From a virus: DNA of 35,809 nt. The notes under the pieces were generated by a model. It was not told where the DNA came from, did not search any database, and saw nothing but the letters and a program-made list of their open reading frames with translations. A program made the position numbers and the translations under genes. This document shows, piece by piece, positions 20,785 through 29,452 of this stretch. Within the stretch, counting starts at the first letter, position 1; each line of letters opens with the position of its first letter. The stretch covers positions 1-35,809 of the IMG/VR virus record IMGVR_UViG_3300030085_001998. The stretch is one strand, 5' to 3'.

Positions 20785-23526
20785 ATGTTAAGCGACGGAA
20801 CTTTAAAAGGATTAAAATATTTAGATACTACTCCTAAGTCAGGAGAGAGTATACCTTCTAGCGAAAAGGATAATGCTTTACATATAGCTAAAGGTTTAAA
20901 AGCTGGTGGATATACTAAAGCTGGAACTCAAGCTGTGTTAGCTAATATAGATAGAGAAAGTTCATTCGATCCAAAAGCATTAGAAGACAAAAGCGGAACT
21001 AGTCGAGAAATAGGAGGCAAAGGAGGTTATGGGTTAATACAATGGACAGGTCAAAAAAACGGTAATCAAAGAAGATGGAAATTAGAAAAAGCAGCTAATT
21101 TTGATATACCAACAAGAGATAATATAGATTTTCAAATAGGATATATACTATCAGAAAAAGCAGGTAAATCTATAACAAAAGTTTTAAAAACCACTGATAA
21201 CCCAGTTATAGCTTGTTTAGAGTATTTATTTAGAGATATTAGATCTGGTTCATCTACAAGATTTAAAAAAGCAGTAGCAGCCGATAAAGTACCTACTGAA
21301 GACGATACTAAAAGAGTTCAAAGGAGGGTAAATTCGTTATGGAGGTCTCAAGCTATAGTAGATGAAGTATTCGGCGGTACAATAGCAGATTATCCTACCG
21401 GTCAATCAGCTGTATCGGGTTCAATAGACCCTAATACAGGCACTGTAGTAAATCCTGATACAATTGCTAATCAAAGTAACCAAATTACAGCTTCTCAACC
21501 TAGTAGTATACCTGCTGATGAAAAATTACCTATTTTCACCAAAGATAGTTTTGTAAGACCTCAAGCTGAACATTTTAAAAAAATGTTAAGTGGATTTGTA
21601 GCATTAAAACTCTATAATATAGAAGAAAAAGATACAGGTGTTTTTGATAATGATGATTTAAACGAATATTGGATTCCTTTTTGGGCAATATTAGATGTAT
21701 ATAACCAATATATCAGCTTGTTGAACGGAGCTCAAGAAAAACAAAAAGGTTCAAATACACCAGGTAGGAAGTTAACACAATTTTATACTGGTTACCAAGA
21801 TCCTGATACATCTAAAAAAGAATACGATAAAAAATGTAAATTTGTTACTAACGATATGCATTTTTCAATCGATCCTATGGTTTGTATACTACCTAAACCA
21901 TTAGGTAATATAGTACTTTACGATAGTAAAGGAGAAAAAATTCCTTGGAGAGATCCTCTTTTAGGTTTTGACGTGACTGAATATGCTCCTGGTTTAGTAT
22001 ATAAAAATGGGTTTCATGCAAACATTCAAGAAGCTTTTTCAAGAGGGTTAATGAGAGGAGGAAATGATGATATACTAAATATTTTTATATCTTGTCAGTT
22101 TTTACAAGATGAATTAGATAAGATAGTAAAAGCTGATAAAGACTCAGATCAGAACGATAATAATGATATGGTTTCTTTTCTTCGAACAGTTTTAGGTGCT
22201 TGTAACGAAGCTATGGGAGGAATAAACGATCTTGAAACTATATACGACGAAGAAGACGATTTATTTTATATAATAGATAGAAAAGTTACACCAGCATTGC
22301 GACAATTTATTCCAACTATTAGTTTAACTGGTTTAAAATCTACTGTATCAAACCTTAGTATAGAAAGTAAGATTAGTTCGAGAATAGGTCAAATGATATC
22401 GATAGCAGCACAAGGAACTGGAGGTCATACTAAAGATAATATAGCTCCTCTTCTTGAATGGAATAGAGGTTTATTAGATAGGCATATTATACATAAAGCA
22501 CAAAAAACTGATCCCGACGGAGATCCTATTGAAAATAGAGAATCTGCTGAAGATGAAAGATTAAAAAAATGGGCTTTAGCTTATTATGATTTTTGGGAAG
22601 AGTTTAACGGCAGTGCAGGATTCTGGCCTGACGATGGAGATTACGATAGAAAAGCAATTGCTAATATTAAAGGATACCATAAGGAATGGTGTCAAAAATG
22701 GGTAGTTGAAAAGTTAAGAAAAGATCCTAAAAATCCAATACCCCCGCCTGGAGTTATTCCTATAGAACTTTCTTTTACTATGATGGGTATAGGGGGAATA
22801 AAAATAGGACAAGCATTTTTAGTAGAAGAAGGTTTACTACCTCACCAATACTCAGAAAATTTTGGATTTATTATTACAGGTCTTTCTCATAATATAGAAG
22901 CAGGCAAATGGACTACTGATATAAAAACTCAATTTTATTCTACAAGAAAACCTACTGAGTCTGAAATAGCAGCTTTTAAAAATAAGTATGGAGTAGAAAC
23001 TAAACCTTACGACATTTCTAAATTTAGAAGTAAGTCTGGCGGAGGAGCTTCAGCACCGGTAGCATTTACAGGAGTAGCTGATGGAGTTCCTGCAGGAGTA
23101 AACACACAAGGTTATATACACCCAATGGGAACTTTCCCTACTAAATTAAGTGCACCTTGGGGACAAGATCGTGGAAGTAGAATTCATAAAGGAGTAGATA
23201 TAGTAGGGTCAGGCAAAAGTATAAACGGACAAAATATTTTTGCTATCAAAGCAGGGGAGGTAATTTATGCAGGTTACTCTGATTCTTATGGTAATGTAGT
23301 TTATATGGATCACGGTGATACACAGAGTAGGTACGCACACATGATAAATTCACCTGTAGTTAGTAAAGGTCAACAAGTTGCCCAAGGAACACTTTTAGGA
23401 CAAGTAGGAAGTACCGGAAGATCTACAGGTCCGCATTTACATTTTGAAATATTAACAGGAAAAACCTCATCAACATCCAACAGTAAGTTAACTCGTGTTG
23501 ACCCGAATCAATTTATACAATTTTAA
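20785..23526 (+). CDS. Baseplate hub with tail lysozyme and M23 endopeptidase domains
   Basis: A 913-residue, three-part protein. Residues about 30-190 match the phage tail lysozyme family (LKAGGYTKAGTQAVLANID, E58 as the likely catalytic acid in RESSFDP, and GYGLIQWTG). Residues about 250-760 are a hub-like structural core, ending in a FTMMGIGGIKIGQAF and TGLSHNIEAGKWTTDIK pattern typical of gp27/hub-type proteins. After a Gly/Ala linker, residues about 775-910 are an M23 (LytM) zinc endopeptidase with H801-x3-D805 (HKGVD) and H884-L-H886 (PHLHFE). It should cut both glycan strands and peptide cross-links during DNA injection. T4 gp5 has one lysozyme only, so this is an unusual double-enzyme needle. 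Both enzyme calls are strong. Confidence 0.9.
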   Translation: MLSDGTLKGLKYLDTTPKSGESIPSSEKDNALHIAKGLKAGGYTKAGTQAVLANIDRESSFDPKALEDKSGTSREIGGKGGYGLIQWTGQKNGNQRRWKLEKAANFDIPTRDNIDFQIGYILSEKAGKSITKVLKTTDNPVIACLEYLFRDIRSGSSTRFKKAVAADKVPTEDDTKRVQRRVNSLWRSQAIVDEVFGGTIADYPTGQSAVSGSIDPNTGTVVNPDTIANQSNQITASQPSSIPADEKLPIFTKDSFVRPQAEHFKKMLSGFVALKLYNIEEKDTGVFDNDDLNEYWIPFWAILDVYNQYISLLNGAQEKQKGSNTPGRKLTQFYTGYQDPDTSKKEYDKKCKFVTNDMHFSIDPMVCILPKPLGNIVLYDSKGEKIPWRDPLLGFDVTEYAPGLVYKNGFHANIQEAFSRGLMRGGNDDILNIFISCQFLQDELDKIVKADKDSDQNDNNDMVSFLRTVLGACNEAMGGINDLETIYDEEDDLFYIIDRKVTPALRQFIPTISLTGLKSTVSNLSIESKISSRIGQMISIAAQGTGGHTKDNIAPLLEWNRGLLDRHIIHKAQKTDPDGDPIENRESAEDERLKKWALAYYDFWEEFNGSAGFWPDDGDYDRKAIANIKGYHKEWCQKWVVEKLRKDPKNPIPPPGVIPIELSFTMMGIGGIKIGQAFLVEEGLLPHQYSENFGFIITGLSHNIEAGKWTTDIKTQFYSTRKPTESEIAAFKNKYGVETKPYDISKFRSKSGGGASAPVAFTGVADGVPAGVNTQGYIHPMGTFPTKLSAPWGQDRGSRIHKGVDIVGSGKSINGQNIFAIKAGEVIYAGYSDSYGNVVYMDHGDTQSRYAHMINSPVVSKGQQVAQGTLLGQVGSTGRSTGPHLHFEILTGKTSSTSNSKLTRVDPNQFIQF

Positions 23527-23536
23527 TTAAATCTTT

Positions 23537-24649
23537 ATGAAATATCTTCCTAAATCACAATACGTTTTCAAAAAAATAAATGATATACCTGAAGTTGAAC
23601 GATTAGTAGATCGACTAGGTAATGATGTAGAAAGACGAAAAGAGATAGTTGTTACAGCTTTTGGAACGTTCTTTGAAAAGAAAGGTATAGATTTTGATAA
23701 AGGAGATTTTACTAAAGCACAGGAATTATTTAATATTTCTAATCACCAACCTGATGGTAACGCACAATCGACAATTTCTATAGGCGATCCTGAACTATAC
23801 AGCGCACCTAGTGATCTGATTCAAATTCCATCGTTAAAACTACCTCCTACTTCAAGAGATAAATCAAAAGGCGTAATGAAAAGATGTTTTTTAAAAAATA
23901 AAAGTACAGGTAAAATAAAAGAAATTTCAGTCTTACAATTAATAAATTCATCTAGAAATGCTAAAAAATACCAACAATTTACTCATATAGACTGGTTGAT
24001 CAAAGGACCTGCTAAGGATCAAGTAGTTAATGGTTATTTTTTAGAAGGTATAGAAAGTAAAAACGCAAAAACTTTAGACAAATTAAGTAAAGTAATGCCA
24101 GGGGCTGAGGCATTAATAGAAGGGCCTTTAGAATATGTTATAGATACTTTACCTATTACTAATAATACTCCTACAGTATCAGAAGTAGGTTTCGATGTTC
24201 CGGCACCTGGTAAAACCGTAGGCGTATCAAAAAGTATATTTAAAAAAGCATACAATGGTTCTTCGAACGGTAGAGTAAAAGAAAATTTATATGCAGGACC
24301 TGGAGAATTTTTAATAGAAGGAACTAATGAAGAATATGTAGGGCTTTATCATTTACACCCTACTAAAGGACCTATGGTAGGAGCTAAACACGTTAGTACT
24401 CCACATAGTAGATTGGTACCTAGAGATAAATCTAAAAGTAGAATAGGTATACAACAAACTCGAAAAAATCAAGGTGTAGTAACTCAACAGACAACTACTA
24501 CTTCTCAACCATCTGGAGGAGGAACACCTGGGTACTCTGCTCCAGCACCTAGTTCGTCACCTTCACCATCACCATCTCCTTCACCTTCACCCTCACCTTC
24601 ACCATCTCCTAGCTATTCACCCCCTAGTGGCGGTGGCGGTGGCTATTAG
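23537..24649 (+). CDS. Virion protein with His-rich motif and Ser-Pro tail
   Basis: A 370-residue protein following the hub by 10 bases. Residues about 1-230 have no recognised domain. Residues about 250-295 contain EFLIEGTNEEYVGLYHLHP, followed by KGPMVGAKHVSTPHSRLVP. The Y-H-x-H-P and K-H-x3-P-H pattern is one I recall from marine phage structural proteins and could bind metal. The C terminus is low complexity: Gln/Thr-rich, then nine Ser-Pro pairs and a run of Gly ending in Tyr. Position at the end of the baseplate block, before a promoter for replication genes, suggests a baseplate or fibre attachment part. Function unproven. Confidence 0.7.
   Translation: MKYLPKSQYVFKKINDIPEVERLVDRLGNDVERRKEIVVTAFGTFFEKKGIDFDKGDFTKAQELFNISNHQPDGNAQSTISIGDPELYSAPSDLIQIPSLKLPPTSRDKSKGVMKRCFLKNKSTGKIKEISVLQLINSSRNAKKYQQFTHIDWLIKGPAKDQVVNGYFLEGIESKNAKTLDKLSKVMPGAEALIEGPLEYVIDTLPITNNTPTVSEVGFDVPAPGKTVGVSKSIFKKAYNGSSNGRVKENLYAGPGEFLIEGTNEEYVGLYHLHPTKGPMVGAKHVSTPHSRLVPRDKSKSRIGIQQTRKNQGVVTQQTTTTSQPSGGGTPGYSAPAPSSSPSPSPSPSPSPSPSPSPSYSPPSGGGGGY
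24557..24610 (+). repeat. Nine Ser-Pro codon pairs (6-base repeat)
   Basis: Eighteen codons alternate TCA/TCT with CCT/CCA/CCC, giving an extended rod-like linker before a poly-Gly end. The 6-base repeat may vary in length between relatives. Confidence 0.9.
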
Positions 24650-24680
24650 TTTGTAGTTAAAAATATTTTTCTTATATTTA
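24650..24680 (+). promoter_or_regulatory. Bacteroidota-type promoter, polymerase gene
   Basis: TTTG (24650-24653), 19-base spacer, TATATTTA (24673-24680), 16 bases before the polymerase ATG. The -33 box directly abuts the TAG stop of the structural gene and marks the change from tail to replication module. Confidence 0.65.
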
Positions 24681-24696
24681 AATAAAGGTTATATAA

Positions 24697-26022
24697 ATGT
24701 TCTATATAGTAGAAGAAGAAAAAAAATTAAACTCCCTTGAAAATTTAGTAAAACTAGGTTGTTATGTAGAGGTAATAACTTCTAACGATTTCTACCATCC
24801 TAAACTTACTACAACAGTAGCTGTCTATATTAGAATGGTGAATAGTAAGCATGGTTTTATAATACCTATTGATCATGATGAAGGTCTTAACGTTGATAAA
24901 GATCGTGTCTATGAAATACTTTCTAAAGCTAATAAACTTTATACCATTAATAAAAAGAAGCTTCTCTATCACTTTAATTTACAGAAAGCTATAGATTTAT
25001 CTTTACTTTATAGTATGAATAAGTTTGATAGATTAGAAATTCTAACTAATAATTCAACTATCAATTTTTATTATAGTAAGTATGATAGTAAATCTGATAT
25101 TAATAAGTTAATTCCTATATCAAAGTTATATGAAAAATGTGAAGAAACTTATGAAAATATAAAAGAAGTTTTAAAATTTGAAGTACCATCTGGATTTGAT
25201 TTTTATAATAAGATAGCTACTAATGTATTTTTCCTTTTAGAACAAAAAGGTGTAGGTACTATATATGACAGCTTTAAAAAACTCTTTAAACCTAAAAATA
25301 CTTTATATAACACAGTAGATAATATAGTTTATACTGAATATAACTTATATAACCCAACCTCTAGACCTACAAATACATTTAATTCAGTAAATTTTGCTGC
25401 TATTCCAAAAGCTGAAGAATATAGAAAATGTTTTAAACCTCAAAATGATTTCTTTGTAGAATTCGATTTTGATGGATACCATCTAAGACTTTTAGCAGAA
25501 CAGTTAAACTACCCTTTAACTGAGGAATCAGCACATAAACAGCTTGCTAAACATTATTTCGGTAAAGAAGAAATTACAGATGTAGAGTATGCTAAAGCAA
25601 AACAGATTAATTTTCATGCAATTTACGGAAAAATACCTGAAGAACATAAGAATCTAAAAATATTTAAAGAAATACAAGAATACATTGATACTATGTGGAA
25701 AAGTTTTCAAGAAGGAGGATATGTATGGAATCCTCAATCAGGTAAACACTTTACTCAAGAGTTAAAAGACATGAATCCAGCAAAGTTGATGAATTATATG
25801 ATGCAATCGTTGGAAACTTCAAATAATATTATTATATTAAAAGATATACTAGAGTATCTCAAGAATAAAAAATCATTTATTACTTTATACACTTATGATG
25901 CTATTTTATTCGACTTTAATAAAGAAGATGGTAGAGAAACTTTAGAAGATATAACAAGAATAATGGAAAATCAAGGGAAATACCCTGTAAAATTTAAATA
26001 TAGTACTAATTTAGTGTTATAG
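24697..26022 (+). CDS. Family A-like DNA polymerase, short and divergent
   Basis: A 441-residue protein with the palm/fingers motifs of PolA. Motif A is D-F-D-G-Y-H-L-R-L-L-A-E (about 256-267), against D-Y-S-Q-I-E-L-R in E. coli Pol I. Motif B is KQINFHAIYG (about 302-311), with the O-helix Lys and Phe kept. Motif C is YTYDAILFDF (about 398-407), keeping the metal-binding Asp where Pol I has H-D-E. Deviations are His in place of the Pol I Glu710 steric gate, Tyr in place of Arg754, and Ala in place of Glu883. Residues 1-190 may be a degenerate 3'-5' exonuclease; its acidic residues are not evident. T4 uses a family B polymerase, so this is a different replicase. It heads the replication block behind a host-like promoter. 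Polymerase identity is fairly sure, activity is not. Confidence 0.82.
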   Translation: MFYIVEEEKKLNSLENLVKLGCYVEVITSNDFYHPKLTTTVAVYIRMVNSKHGFIIPIDHDEGLNVDKDRVYEILSKANKLYTINKKKLLYHFNLQKAIDLSLLYSMNKFDRLEILTNNSTINFYYSKYDSKSDINKLIPISKLYEKCEETYENIKEVLKFEVPSGFDFYNKIATNVFFLLEQKGVGTIYDSFKKLFKPKNTLYNTVDNIVYTEYNLYNPTSRPTNTFNSVNFAAIPKAEEYRKCFKPQNDFFVEFDFDGYHLRLLAEQLNYPLTEESAHKQLAKHYFGKEEITDVEYAKAKQINFHAIYGKIPEEHKNLKIFKEIQEYIDTMWKSFQEGGYVWNPQSGKHFTQELKDMNPAKLMNYMMQSLETSNNIIILKDILEYLKNKKSFITLYTYDAILFDFNKEDGRETLEDITRIMENQGKYPVKFKYSTNLVL

Positions 26023-26042
26023 AACAGCACAACTATTTATAT

Positions 26043-26495
26043 ATGATAACAAATGCGACAAAGCCAAGGTTCGATTACGACATAGAACCTATATTTACCA
26101 GTGAAGATATGAGTAACAAGCTGTTTTGCACTTTTTCTACAGAAGAAGGTTTAGATGAAGTGCTCTCTAATATTCAAGAAAGGTATAAAATCATTTACAA
26201 TAAGATTTTTGTACTTTATTCTAAAAGTCAAGATGAGTACATCTGTACTTATAATGTTGATTTTGGTAATATAGGTACTTTTTTAGAAAATACTATCTTA
26301 GTACACAGAAAAAAAGAAACCAATACTCTTTATACTATTAATGCTTTAAATACTTTAATTAAAGAATTAAATGGAGGTGTTTTGGATACTAGTTATCGTA
26401 TCAATTGGACTGATTATCGCAATTGCGTACTACTTACTAAAGGTCCAGAACTAAAAAGAGTTAATACAAAGTTATATAAAATTATAGAGCTATAG
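26043..26495 (+). CDS. Unknown replication-region protein
   Basis: A 150-residue soluble protein 20 bases after the polymerase gene. It has a mixed alpha/beta pattern and ends in TINALNTLIKELNGG, followed by W-T-D-Y-R-N and a RVNTKLYKIIEL end. I recall similar proteins near gp32/uvsX in marine T4-like phages but do not know a function. Its location between polymerase and SSB suggests a replication accessory role. The start ATG follows a TATTTATAT stretch with no Shine-Dalgarno. It is not RegA-like in any feature I can see. Confidence 0.65.
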   Translation: MITNATKPRFDYDIEPIFTSEDMSNKLFCTFSTEEGLDEVLSNIQERYKIIYNKIFVLYSKSQDEYICTYNVDFGNIGTFLENTILVHRKKETNTLYTINALNTLIKELNGGVLDTSYRINWTDYRNCVLLTKGPELKRVNTKLYKIIEL

Positions 26496-26526
26496 TTGGC
26501 TATTTAATTTTTTATTACTATATTAA
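26496..26526 (+). promoter_or_regulatory. Bacteroidota-type promoter, SSB gene
   Basis: TTG (26496-26498) directly follows the TAG stop of the preceding gene; a 20-base spacer and TATATTAA (26519-26526) follow, 29 bases before the SSB ATG. Confidence 0.65.
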
Positions 26527-26555
26527 TAATAAGTTATAATTTAAAAATTAGTTAT

Positions 26556-27350
26556 ATGGACATTAACGCAATTCGCGCTAAATTAGATGCGCTAAACAAC
26601 AGCGGTCAACAAAGAGAGAAGACCGATTATTCCGAAATATTTTGGAAACCACAATTAGGAAAGCAAACAGTACGTATAGTACCTTCAGCTTTTGACCCTT
26701 CATACCCTTTTAAAGAATTAAAATTTCATTATGGAATAGGAAAATTTCCTATGGTAGCTTTATCAAATTTTGGTAAGCAAGATCCTATTGAAGAATTTGT
26801 AAAAGAGTTAAGAAAAACAAATGATAAAGATAACTGGTCGTTATCAGGTAAGATTTCTCCTAAAACTAGAATTTTTGCTCCTGTAGTAGTAAGAGGAGAA
26901 GAAGATAAAGGAGTAAGATTATGGGGATTTGGAATTACTATTTATAAATCTTTACTAGCTTTAGCTGAAGATGAAGATGTAGGAGACTATACTGATGTTA
27001 TTAACGGCTGGGATATGGTAGTTGAACAAAGACAAGGTAATCCTTATCCTGAAACTAGCGTAAGAATCAAACCTAAACAAACACCTTTATCAGATAATAA
27101 TGATTGGGTAGATAAGTGGTTAAAAGAACAACCTAATCCTACTGAAGTATTTACTCAATACGATTACGATTTTATAAAGAAAAAACTTCAAGAATATTTA
27201 GATCCTAATGCTGTAGAAGAAAGTTCTCCTGCTGCAGGTTCTGAAACTCCGCCAGAAAGCTCAAGTTCTCAAAAAACTGACTTTACTTTAGAAACAGCTA
27301 CTGCTGGCAATAAAGATACAGTTAGTAAATTTGATGACTTATTTAATTAA
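26556..27350 (+). CDS. 32: Single-stranded DNA-binding protein, T4 gp32-like
   Basis: A 264-residue protein that coats single-stranded DNA during replication and recombination. Features are a short N-terminal region (INAIRAKLDALN), an OB-like core beginning IFWKPQLGKQTVRIVPS with FKELKFHYGIG, then LWGFGITIYKSLL and DYTDVINGWDMVVE, and a Ser/Pro/Glu linker ending in an acidic tail, VSKFDDLFN. That tail is the gp32 signature for protein partner binding. T4 gp32 is 301 residues and has a zinc site; this one has no Cys at all, so the zinc ribbon is absent, as in other divergent relatives. uvsX follows within 6 bases, which fits recombination-dependent replication. Confidence 0.9.
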   Translation: MDINAIRAKLDALNNSGQQREKTDYSEIFWKPQLGKQTVRIVPSAFDPSYPFKELKFHYGIGKFPMVALSNFGKQDPIEEFVKELRKTNDKDNWSLSGKISPKTRIFAPVVVRGEEDKGVRLWGFGITIYKSLLALAEDEDVGDYTDVINGWDMVVEQRQGNPYPETSVRIKPKQTPLSDNNDWVDKWLKEQPNPTEVFTQYDYDFIKKKLQEYLDPNAVEESSPAAGSETPPESSSSQKTDFTLETATAGNKDTVSKFDDLFN

Positions 27351-27355
27351 TAAAA

Positions 27356-28426
27356 ATGGCAAAAACAAAAGAAGTAAAAGCTAGAGCTACTGAATCAGTA
27401 AGAAAGTCTTTTAATCTAAGTAATTTTAAAAAGAAAAAAGGTTTTTCTAATGCATCTGTAAAGTTTAAAGAGCAAGGATGGATTCCTCTCTCAAAAGCTT
27501 TTCAAGATATAACTTCCTTACCAGGAATCCCTACAGGTCATATTACCCTGTTAAGAGGACATTCCGATACAGGTAAAACCACAGCTTTGATAGAAGCAGC
27601 AGTAAATGCCCAGAAAATGGGTATTTTACCTGTTTTTATTATAACAGAGATGAAATGGTCTTGGGATCATGCTAAAGAAATGGGGTTACAGATAGAGGAA
27701 GTATTAGATGAAAACGGTAATGTTACAGATTATGAAGGACATTTCTTATATGCAGATAGAGGTACGTTAAATACTATAGAAGATGTTGCAGTTTATATGG
27801 CTGATCTGATGGATGAACAAGCTAAAGGTAACTTACCTTTTGATATATGTTTCTTCTGGGATAGTATAGGATCAGTTCCTTGTGATTTATCAGTACGTTC
27901 TAATAAGAATAATAATGAATGGAATGCAGGAGCAATGTCTACTCAATTTGGTAATAATCTAAATCAAAAGATATTATTATCAAGAAAAGAAAATTCTCCT
28001 TATACTAATACTTTAGTAGCAATCAATAAAGTATGGACTATGAAACCTGAATCTCCTATGGGGATGCCTAAATTACAGAATAAAGGAGGTATGTCTATGT
28101 GGTACGATTCTACTTTAGTTATTACTTTTGGTAATATTACTAATCCAGGAACATCTAAGATTAAAGCTATTAAAGATGGTTTACAGGTAGAATTTGCTAA
28201 AAGGACTAACGTTCAAGTTGAAAAGAATCATATCGGTGGAGTACAGTCTAGAGGTAGAGTAGTAATGACATCTCATGGATTTATTCCCGACGATAAACGT
28301 GCTATAGATAAGTATAAAAATGAACATAAAGATCATTGGTTAAAACTTGTTGGTAGTATAGATTTTGATTTAATTGAAGAAGGAGATTTAGAAGAAGATA
28401 AAATCACAACCGGAATTTTAGATTAA
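27356..28426 (+). CDS. uvsX: UvsX, RecA-like recombinase
   Basis: A 356-residue recombinase that forms filaments on single-stranded DNA and drives strand exchange and recombination-primed replication. Walker A is GHSDTGKTT (68-76), and Walker B is in CFFWDSIGS. A TEMKWSWDHAKEMG segment and LVAINKVWTMKP follow the UvsX order. T4 UvsX is about 391 residues. The basic N terminus (KTKEVKARATESVRKSFN) is consistent with a short polymerisation region. It sits after the SSB gene and shares one base (TAATG) with the next nuclease gene. Confidence 0.95.
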   Translation: MAKTKEVKARATESVRKSFNLSNFKKKKGFSNASVKFKEQGWIPLSKAFQDITSLPGIPTGHITLLRGHSDTGKTTALIEAAVNAQKMGILPVFIITEMKWSWDHAKEMGLQIEEVLDENGNVTDYEGHFLYADRGTLNTIEDVAVYMADLMDEQAKGNLPFDICFFWDSIGSVPCDLSVRSNKNNNEWNAGAMSTQFGNNLNQKILLSRKENSPYTNTLVAINKVWTMKPESPMGMPKLQNKGGMSMWYDSTLVITFGNITNPGTSKIKAIKDGLQVEFAKRTNVQVEKNHIGGVQSRGRVVMTSHGFIPDDKRAIDKYKNEHKDHWLKLVGSIDFDLIEEGDLEEDKITTGILD

Positions 28427-29445
28427 TGGCTGATTATTCTAATATTCTAAATAAGCTCAAAGAAACCCCTCCCCGAGAATTGAACGATCACATTCTAGTG
28501 ATCGATGCTATGAATATGTTAATTCGTAGCTTTTCTCTATTGAAAGCGATGAATCCATCAGGTACGCATATCGGAGGCCTGGTGGGTTTTCTTCGCTCGT
28601 TGGGTTATGTAACAAGAATATTTGACCCTACTAGAGTTGTTGTTGTTTGGGACGGTAAAGGTGGTTCTGGTAACAGACAAAATATAGATCCAAATTATAA
28701 AGCTCAAAGAGCTACAGCTAGAATTACTCATTGGGGTTTATACGATTCAAGAGAAGAAGAGCAAGAAGCTTTAATCAACCAGTTGTTAAGAGTTCAAGAT
28801 TATTTAGAATGTCTTCCTATGCAACAAATAGTTATGGAAAAATTAGAAGCTGATGATATAATAGCATATCTAGCTAAAGAAGCAGCTAATAATAATAAAA
28901 AAGTAACTATAGTTTCTTCTGATAAAGACTTTTTGCAATTAATAAATAATAATATAGAAGTTTACGCTCCGGTAAAGAAAAAAACTCTAAATAGTGATAA
29001 TATACTAGAAGAGTTAAAAGTTTTACCCAAGAATTACAATGTAATTAAAGCATTACTAGGAGATAACTCAGATAATTTACCCGGTGTAAAAGGTTTAGGA
29101 ATAAAAACTATAGTAAAAGAATTTCCGGACTTAGTAAACAAAGTAGCAAATTTAGATTACGTTTTTTCTATTTGCGAAAAAAAATTAGAAGACAAAAAAA
29201 TATTTCCTAAGATTATTCATAACTGGGATCGTGTAGAGACTAATTTTAAATTAATGGATTTACATGAAACCTCGTTGGATATTAAAGAAAAAAATTATAT
29301 ATTAGATATAATAAAGAGTGATATTCCTGACCTACAAACAGGGGCATTTTTACATCTACTAGATCAAGATAAGATTGAAGGGATTACTAAAAATACAGAA
29401 GGTTGGTTAGAGAATTTTAGAGGTTTAACGGTTTTTAAAAAATAA
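28426..29445 (+). CDS. FEN-like 5'-3' exonuclease / RNase H (T4 Rnh type)
   Basis: A 339-residue flap nuclease that removes RNA primers and 5' flaps. The acidic cluster is visible in order: D27 (VIDAMN), D76 (VVVWDGKGG), E141, D143 and D144 (LEADDII), D166 and D168 (SSDKDF), and D213 and D216 (GDNSDNLPGVKGLGIKT). The last motif also marks the helix-hairpin-helix DNA-binding loop. T4 Rnh is 305 residues. It is coupled to uvsX by a one-base overlap and lies 7 bases before the helicase gene. Because the adjacent polymerase lacks a 5'-3' nuclease domain, this gene would supply that function in trans. Confidence 0.9.
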   Translation: MADYSNILNKLKETPPRELNDHILVIDAMNMLIRSFSLLKAMNPSGTHIGGLVGFLRSLGYVTRIFDPTRVVVVWDGKGGSGNRQNIDPNYKAQRATARITHWGLYDSREEEQEALINQLLRVQDYLECLPMQQIVMEKLEADDIIAYLAKEAANNNKKVTIVSSDKDFLQLINNNIEVYAPVKKKTLNSDNILEELKVLPKNYNVIKALLGDNSDNLPGVKGLGIKTIVKEFPDLVNKVANLDYVFSICEKKLEDKKIFPKIIHNWDRVETNFKLMDLHETSLDIKEKNYILDIIKSDIPDLQTGAFLHLLDQDKIEGITKNTEGWLENFRGLTVFKK

Positions 29446-29452
29446 GTTATAG

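Noticed and set aside
26034-26042. TATTTATAT just before the ATG at 26043, as a late promoter
   Set aside because: It runs straight into the start codon, unlike the 24- or 36-base spacing of the other sites, and lacks the AATAAA part.
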